Origin: Saccharothrix sp. NRRL B-16314
GTDB taxonomy: Bacteria > Actinomycetota > Actinomycetes > Mycobacteriales > Pseudonocardiaceae
Length of the DNA: 64,000 nucleotides
Assembly (NCBI RefSeq): GCF_000716595.1
Contig: NZ_JNXC01000014.1
Coordinates: 1-64,000 of the forward strand
Direction: 5' to 3'
In this document: piece by piece, positions 60,713 through 64,000 of the stretch
How the letters are laid out: every line of letters starts with the position of its first letter
Numbering within the stretch: the stretch's first letter is position 1
Made by a program: the position numbers and the translations under genes
The notes under the pieces: model-generated
Database searches by the model: none
The model's input: only the letters and a program-made list of their open reading frames with translations
Told to the model about the DNA's origin: nothing

Positions 60713-61513
60713 TCAGTGGCGGAGGCGCGCGACGAGGTGCAGTCGGTCACCGGAGAGCTCTTCGCCCAACTCGGCGTCGGCGGTCCACGGGTCGTCGGTG
60801 CGCGGCCCCGGCGAGTCGAACAGGGCCAGCACGTCGAACCCGGCTTGGTCCAGGACGCGCCGGAGTTCCTGGGGGAACAGCAGTCGCCACGCCGAGCGCT
60901 GCACGAGCGGCTGGGCGCCGGGCCACCACCACTCGCGCCGCCGGCGCAGCAACTGCGCGGCGTGGTCGATCCAGAGCCGGGTGTGGGAGGTGTACGACAC
61001 GCCCTCCCAGACGACGGTGCGGGTGCGGGTGCCGTCGAGCAGTTCGGTGTTGCCGAGGAAGAACGCGCCGTTGCGCATCTCCGCCACCAGCAGGCCACCG
61101 GGCGAGAGGTGGTCGCGGCAACGGCGCAGGAAGGCGTCCAGGTCGGAGTTCGTGTGGCAGTAGAGCAGCGCGCTGTCCAGGCACGTGATCACGTCGAAGC
61201 GGCGGCCGAGCCAGAACGTCCGCATGTCGCCGAGCACGAACGTGACCGCCGGGTGGTGCTCGCGGGCGTGCTCGACCATCCGCTCCGAGCTGTCCAGCCC
61301 GACCACCCGGTAGCCGAGGCCGGCCAGGTGACCGGCGTCGCGACCGGTGCCGCAGCCGACGTCCAAGAGGTCGCCGGTCCGGCCGCCGAACCTGGTCACG
61401 ACGTCGTGCGCGAACCGGGCGGCGACGTGGTCGGGATCGGGGAACTGGTGCTCGTAGAGCGCGGGGTTGTCGGTCAACAGGTTCTCGCCGGCCGGGTTGT
61501 CGTACAGCGTCAT
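60713..61513 (-). CDS. Class I SAM-dependent methyltransferase
   Basis: A 266-residue cytoplasmic methyltransferase. Motif I LLDVGCGTGRDAGHLAGLGY, motif II strand RVVGLDSSERMVEHAREHHP, and post-motif FDVITCLDSALLYC with the SAM-adenine loop. The C-terminal HLSPGGLLVAEMRNGAFFLG is typical of small-molecule methyltransferases. No partner specificity can be read. ATG 61513 overlaps the MFS stop. Confidence 0.9.
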   Translation of the reverse strand: MTLYDNPAGENLLTDNPALYEHQFPDPDHVAARFAHDVVTRFGGRTGDLLDVGCGTGRDAGHLAGLGYRVVGLDSSERMVEHAREHHPAVTFVLGDMRTFWLGRRFDVITCLDSALLYCHTNSDLDAFLRRCRDHLSPGGLLVAEMRNGAFFLGNTELLDGTRTRTVVWEGVSYTSHTRLWIDHAAQLLRRRREWWWPGAQPLVQRSAWRLLFPQELRRVLDQAGFDVLALFDSPGPRTDDPWTADAELGEELSGDRLHLVARLRH

Positions 61514-62694
61514 CGGGCCACCTCCGGTCGTTCCACGGTCAGCACGCCACGTCGGTGCAACCAGGCCACGGCCGCCGCGCAGCCGACACCGACCACCACG
61601 CACAGCAGCGACGCCAGCCAGCCGGACCGGCCGAACACCCAGCCGATGGCCGCGTTGCCCAACGCCGCCGCGACCCCCGAGACCAGGTAGAACACGCCGA
61701 AGTAGGTGCCCGACAAGCCCGCCCGTCCGAACTCCGGGATCAGGTCGTAGACGAACGGCTGCGCGATCATCACGCCGACCGACAGGAGCAGCGTCGCGAC
61801 CAGCACGGGCGTGATGCCGCCGAGCGGGCCGACGTGGCCGACCGCCGTCGCGACGAACCCGGTTCCCATGACGGCGAGCCCGAGCGCGATGGCCCGGCCG
61901 CGCGCCACCCGCTTCAACCAGCGCGTGATGCGCACCTGGAACAGCAGGGTGGCGATGGTGGACACCAGGAACAACGCCGCGACGGCGAGCGCGGAGTCCG
62001 TCAGCCGCCGCGCTTCCAGCGGCAGCACGAGGTAGAGCTGGTTCTGGAGCACGAACATGCCGGTGAGCGCACCCGTGAACGCCAGGAACCTGCGGTCGGC
62101 CAGGCACTCGCGCCAGTCGTCCAGCACGGTGCCCTGGTGCGGCGGGGCCGGTCGGGCGGGCAGCACGACCGCCTGCACGACCGTCAGCACGGCGAAGATC
62201 CCGGCCGCCACCAGCGCCGCGAGCCTGAAGTCCCACAGCATGAGCAGGCTGCCGAGCAGCGGACCCGTCAGCGCACCCGCCTGCCCGTAGATGTTGAACA
62301 GCGCGAACGCCCCCGCGCGGTCCGCCGACTCCTCGGCGATGTAGGCGCGGACGGCCGGGTTGAACAGCGCACCGGCCAGTCCACTGAGGACGGACGCGGC
62401 CAGCAGCAGCACCACCGATCCGCCCGCCGCGAAGAGCCCGAACCCGACCGCTCGCACCGCGCAGCCCGCGATGATCACGCGACGCGGCCCGAGCCGGTCG
62501 GACGCCGAGCCGCCGAGCAGGAACAGCCCCTGCTGGCTCAACGTCCGCACGCCGAGCACCAGGCCGATCGTCGCCACCGACAGGCCGAGGTCGCCCAGGT
62601 GCGTGGCCAGGTAGGGGATGAGCAGGTAGAAGCCGGTGTTCACGCCGAACTGGTTGACCAGCAGCACGCGCACCGACAGCGGGAAGCGCTTCAT
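61510..62694 (-). CDS. Major facilitator superfamily exporter
   Basis: A 394-residue membrane protein with about 12 helices. Motif A occurs as GGSASDRLGPRRVIIAGCAV. The motif-C-like region is NIYGQAGALTGPLLGSLLML. In aminopolycarboxylate and metallophore clusters an MFS exporter pairs with an ABC importer in one operon, as here. It overlaps both neighbours by 4 bp. Confidence 0.9.
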   Translation of the reverse strand: MKRFPLSVRVLLVNQFGVNTGFYLLIPYLATHLGDLGLSVATIGLVLGVRTLSQQGLFLLGGSASDRLGPRRVIIAGCAVRAVGFGLFAAGGSVVLLLAASVLSGLAGALFNPAVRAYIAEESADRAGAFALFNIYGQAGALTGPLLGSLLMLWDFRLAALVAAGIFAVLTVVQAVVLPARPAPPHQGTVLDDWRECLADRRFLAFTGALTGMFVLQNQLYLVLPLEARRLTDSALAVAALFLVSTIATLLFQVRITRWLKRVARGRAIALGLAVMGTGFVATAVGHVGPLGGITPVLVATLLLSVGVMIAQPFVYDLIPEFGRAGLSGTYFGVFYLVSGVAAALGNAAIGWVFGRSGWLASLLCVVVGVGCAAAVAWLHRRGVLTVERPEVAR

Positions 62695-63698
62695 CGGTGC
62701 TCGACCCCGGGTGTCACGCCGAGACCGGGCGCGCCCGACAGCCGCAGCGTGCCGTCCTCACCGCCGATGCCGGTCCACGGGTCGTCCGCGAGCAGGAGGT
62801 GGCCGTCCAGGTCGACCCAGCGGGCGTAGCCGGTCAGGTGCACGGCCGGCGCGATGCCGAGCGAGCTGGCCACCAGGCAGCCGAGCATCACGTCCAGGCC
62901 GGACGCGCGGGCGACATCGATGATCTCGCGGGCGGCGGTGATCCCGCCGCACTTGGCCAGCTTGACGTTCACCCCGTCGACCAGCCCCGCCAGCGCCCGC
63001 ACGTCGTCCGCCGTCGCCGCATCCTCGTCCGCGATCAACGGCACTGGGCACCGCTCGCGCAGCCACGCCAGCTCGTCCCACTGGCCGGGCGCGATCGGCT
63101 GCTCCAGGGCGTCGACGCCGGTGAGCTGGTCGACCACTCGCACGGCCTGCTCGGCGGTCCACCCGCCGTTGGGGTCGAGGATGAGCCGGGCTTCCGGCGC
63201 GGCGACCCGGACCGCGTCGACCGTGGCCACGTCGTGCTCCGAGCCGACCTTGACCTTCAGCACGGTGAACCCGCGCGCGGCCAGGTCGGCGGCCTGCGAG
63301 GCGGCGCTCGCAGGGGCACCGATGCCGATCGTGTAGGCCGTCGGCACGTCGGTCCACTGTGGAACGCCGACGAGCCGGTGCACCGGAACCCCCTGCCGCA
63401 ACGCCCTCAAGTCGTGCAGCGCGGTGTCCACGGCGGCCAGCACACCCGGCGGCAGCTCCGGCAACGTCAACTCGGCGGGGTCGGCGCACTCGGCCACCAC
63501 CGGCGCCAAGTCACGCAACAGCCCGGTGATCCGTTCGACGTCCAGCCCGTAGTACTGGCTCGTCACCACCTCGCCGTGACCGCGCGACCCGTCGCACTCG
63601 ATCACCACGCGCACCGCGTCACGCCGGGCCATCACCGACCGCGAGATGCGCAGCGGCGACCGCAACTCCAACCCGTACACCGTCCAGTCGAGCTTCAC
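62691..63698 (-). CDS. Enolase-superfamily dipeptide epimerase-like enzyme
   Basis: A 335-residue protein of the mandelate racemase/muconate lactonising family. The capping domain begins VKLDWTVYGLELRSPLRISR. Barrel residues include the KxK general base pair in FTVLKVKVGSE, metal ligands in LILDPNGGW, ALEQPI and LIADEDAAT, and the second-side lysine in VNVKLAKCGGI. This set suits an L-Ala-D/L-Glu epimerase or a similar amino-acid racemase. With a PLP enzyme next to it, it may epimerise a product amino acid. GTG 63698 overlaps the upstream PLP-enzyme stop. Confidence 0.88.
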   Translation of the reverse strand: MKLDWTVYGLELRSPLRISRSVMARRDAVRVVIECDGSRGHGEVVTSQYYGLDVERITGLLRDLAPVVAECADPAELTLPELPPGVLAAVDTALHDLRALRQGVPVHRLVGVPQWTDVPTAYTIGIGAPASAASQAADLAARGFTVLKVKVGSEHDVATVDAVRVAAPEARLILDPNGGWTAEQAVRVVDQLTGVDALEQPIAPGQWDELAWLRERCPVPLIADEDAATADDVRALAGLVDGVNVKLAKCGGITAAREIIDVARASGLDVMLGCLVASSLGIAPAVHLTGYARWVDLDGHLLLADDPWTGIGGEDGTLRLSGAPGLGVTPGVEHR

Positions 63699-64000
63699 GC
63701 GGGCACCCCGACTGCCTTCGGCGCGTACACCGAGCGGCACCTGGCCCAGCTGGTGACCTCGATCTCGGCGGTGTCCGCGATCTCCACCGGTCGGTCCTCC
63801 GGCGTGCCCAGCAGACCGCGTGACCGGCAGAAATCGTCGTCGAAGATGGTGCCGAGGTAGCGGTGCGGCCCGTCCGGGAAGATCGTCACCACGGTGGTGC
63901 CCGGCTCGACGCGCGCCACCCACGCCGCCACCAGCGCGACCGCGCCCGTGCTCCACCCGCCGGTGACGAAGCAGTCCCGCGCCAACCGGCGGCAGGCGTC
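63695..64000 (-). CDS. Cysteine-synthase-like PLP enzyme, C-terminal part (runs off the right edge)
   Basis: The last 101 residues of a fold-type II PLP enzyme: VTGGWSTGAVALVAAWVARV, then TTVVTIFPDGPHRYLGTIFD then DDFCRSRGLL, a pattern shared by cysteine synthase and SbnA-like diaminopropionate-forming enzymes. The catalytic lysine lies outside the window. The translation is open to position 64000, so the ATG inside the window is not the start. It is the first visible gene of the leftward operon. Confidence 0.82.
   Translation of the reverse strand, partial: DACRRLARDCFVTGGWSTGAVALVAAWVARVEPGTTVVTIFPDGPHRYLGTIFDDDFCRSRGLLGTPEDRPVEIADTAEIEVTSWARCRSVYAPKAVGVPA

Overview
The window is very GC-rich (estimated above 70 percent), has dense genes with many 4-bp start/stop overlaps (ATGA, GTGA), frequent GTG starts, SARP and ECF regulators and secreted CBM2 polysaccharidases. 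This fits a filamentous actinomycete. Gene style suggests Pseudonocardiales (Saccharothrix/Lentzea/Actinosynnema-like), but that is inference; no rRNA or other phylogenetic marker is present.

Layout. 1-480: 5' end of a GH10 xylanase gene. 0.7-7.5 kb: an ECF sigma factor, a large SARP regulator, a candidate RiPP precursor translationally coupled to a cobalamin-type radical SAM RiPP maturase, a 14-unit 13-bp tandem repeat, a stand-alone EF-G domain-IV-like protein and a LURP-one-type protein. 7.7-10.2 kb: DUF2975/XRE/ABC operon. 10.3-16.2 kb: two secreted beta-propellers, a YCII/ECF42 pair, an MFS exporter and a broken MmyB-type regulator. 16.4-22 kb: GH11-CBM2 xylanase, a DUF4956-VTC-CotH/CBM2 operon and a peptidoglycan-binding secreted protein. 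These share CGAAACT-type palindromes with the GH10 gene at the left edge, which suggests one plant-polysaccharide regulon.

22-39.4 kb is the most interesting part: a phosphonate biosynthesis cluster. PEP mutase (EDK-X5-NS motif) is followed, in overlapping genes, by a PGDH-type reductase, a zinc alcohol dehydrogenase, an ArgC-like acyl-phosphate reductase, a phosphoglycerate-kinase paralogue and an iron-type alcohol dehydrogenase. No phosphonopyruvate decarboxylase is visible. The enzymes spell out a glycolysis-in-reverse logic: phosphonopyruvate to phosphonolactate, acyl phosphate, aldehyde, then dihydroxypropylphosphonate (DHPPA) and its ketone, the early route known for valinophos and phosphonothrixin. 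The tail is different: a divergent AEP-transaminase-like enzyme and large FAD protein, a nucleotidyltransferase, an exporter, a PNPOx, a dTMP-kinase-like P-loop kinase, a FomA-like kinase, a HAD phosphatase and a GT2 glycosyltransferase. The end product is probably not either known compound.

39.5-51.9 kb: two LuxR-type regulators, a 1-kb regulatory gap, and an operon of ALDH, acyl-CoA-dehydrogenase-like, class III aminotransferase, SRPBCC, two paralogous unknown proteins, a beta-propeller and an MMPL exporter, suggesting a lipid-like or alkylamine metabolite. 52-55 kb: a secreted beta-helix protein under CebR-like operators, then an orphan polymorphic-toxin tip with its likely immunity gene. 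55.4-64 kb: one leftward operon of at least nine genes coding for a peptide/metal ABC importer, an MFS exporter and small-molecule enzymes (cysteine-synthase-like PLP enzyme, enolase-superfamily epimerase, methyltransferase, GNAT), ending at a strong hairpin. Three intergenic minisatellites with a 13-bp period recur along the window, while repeats inside genes have a 15-bp period.
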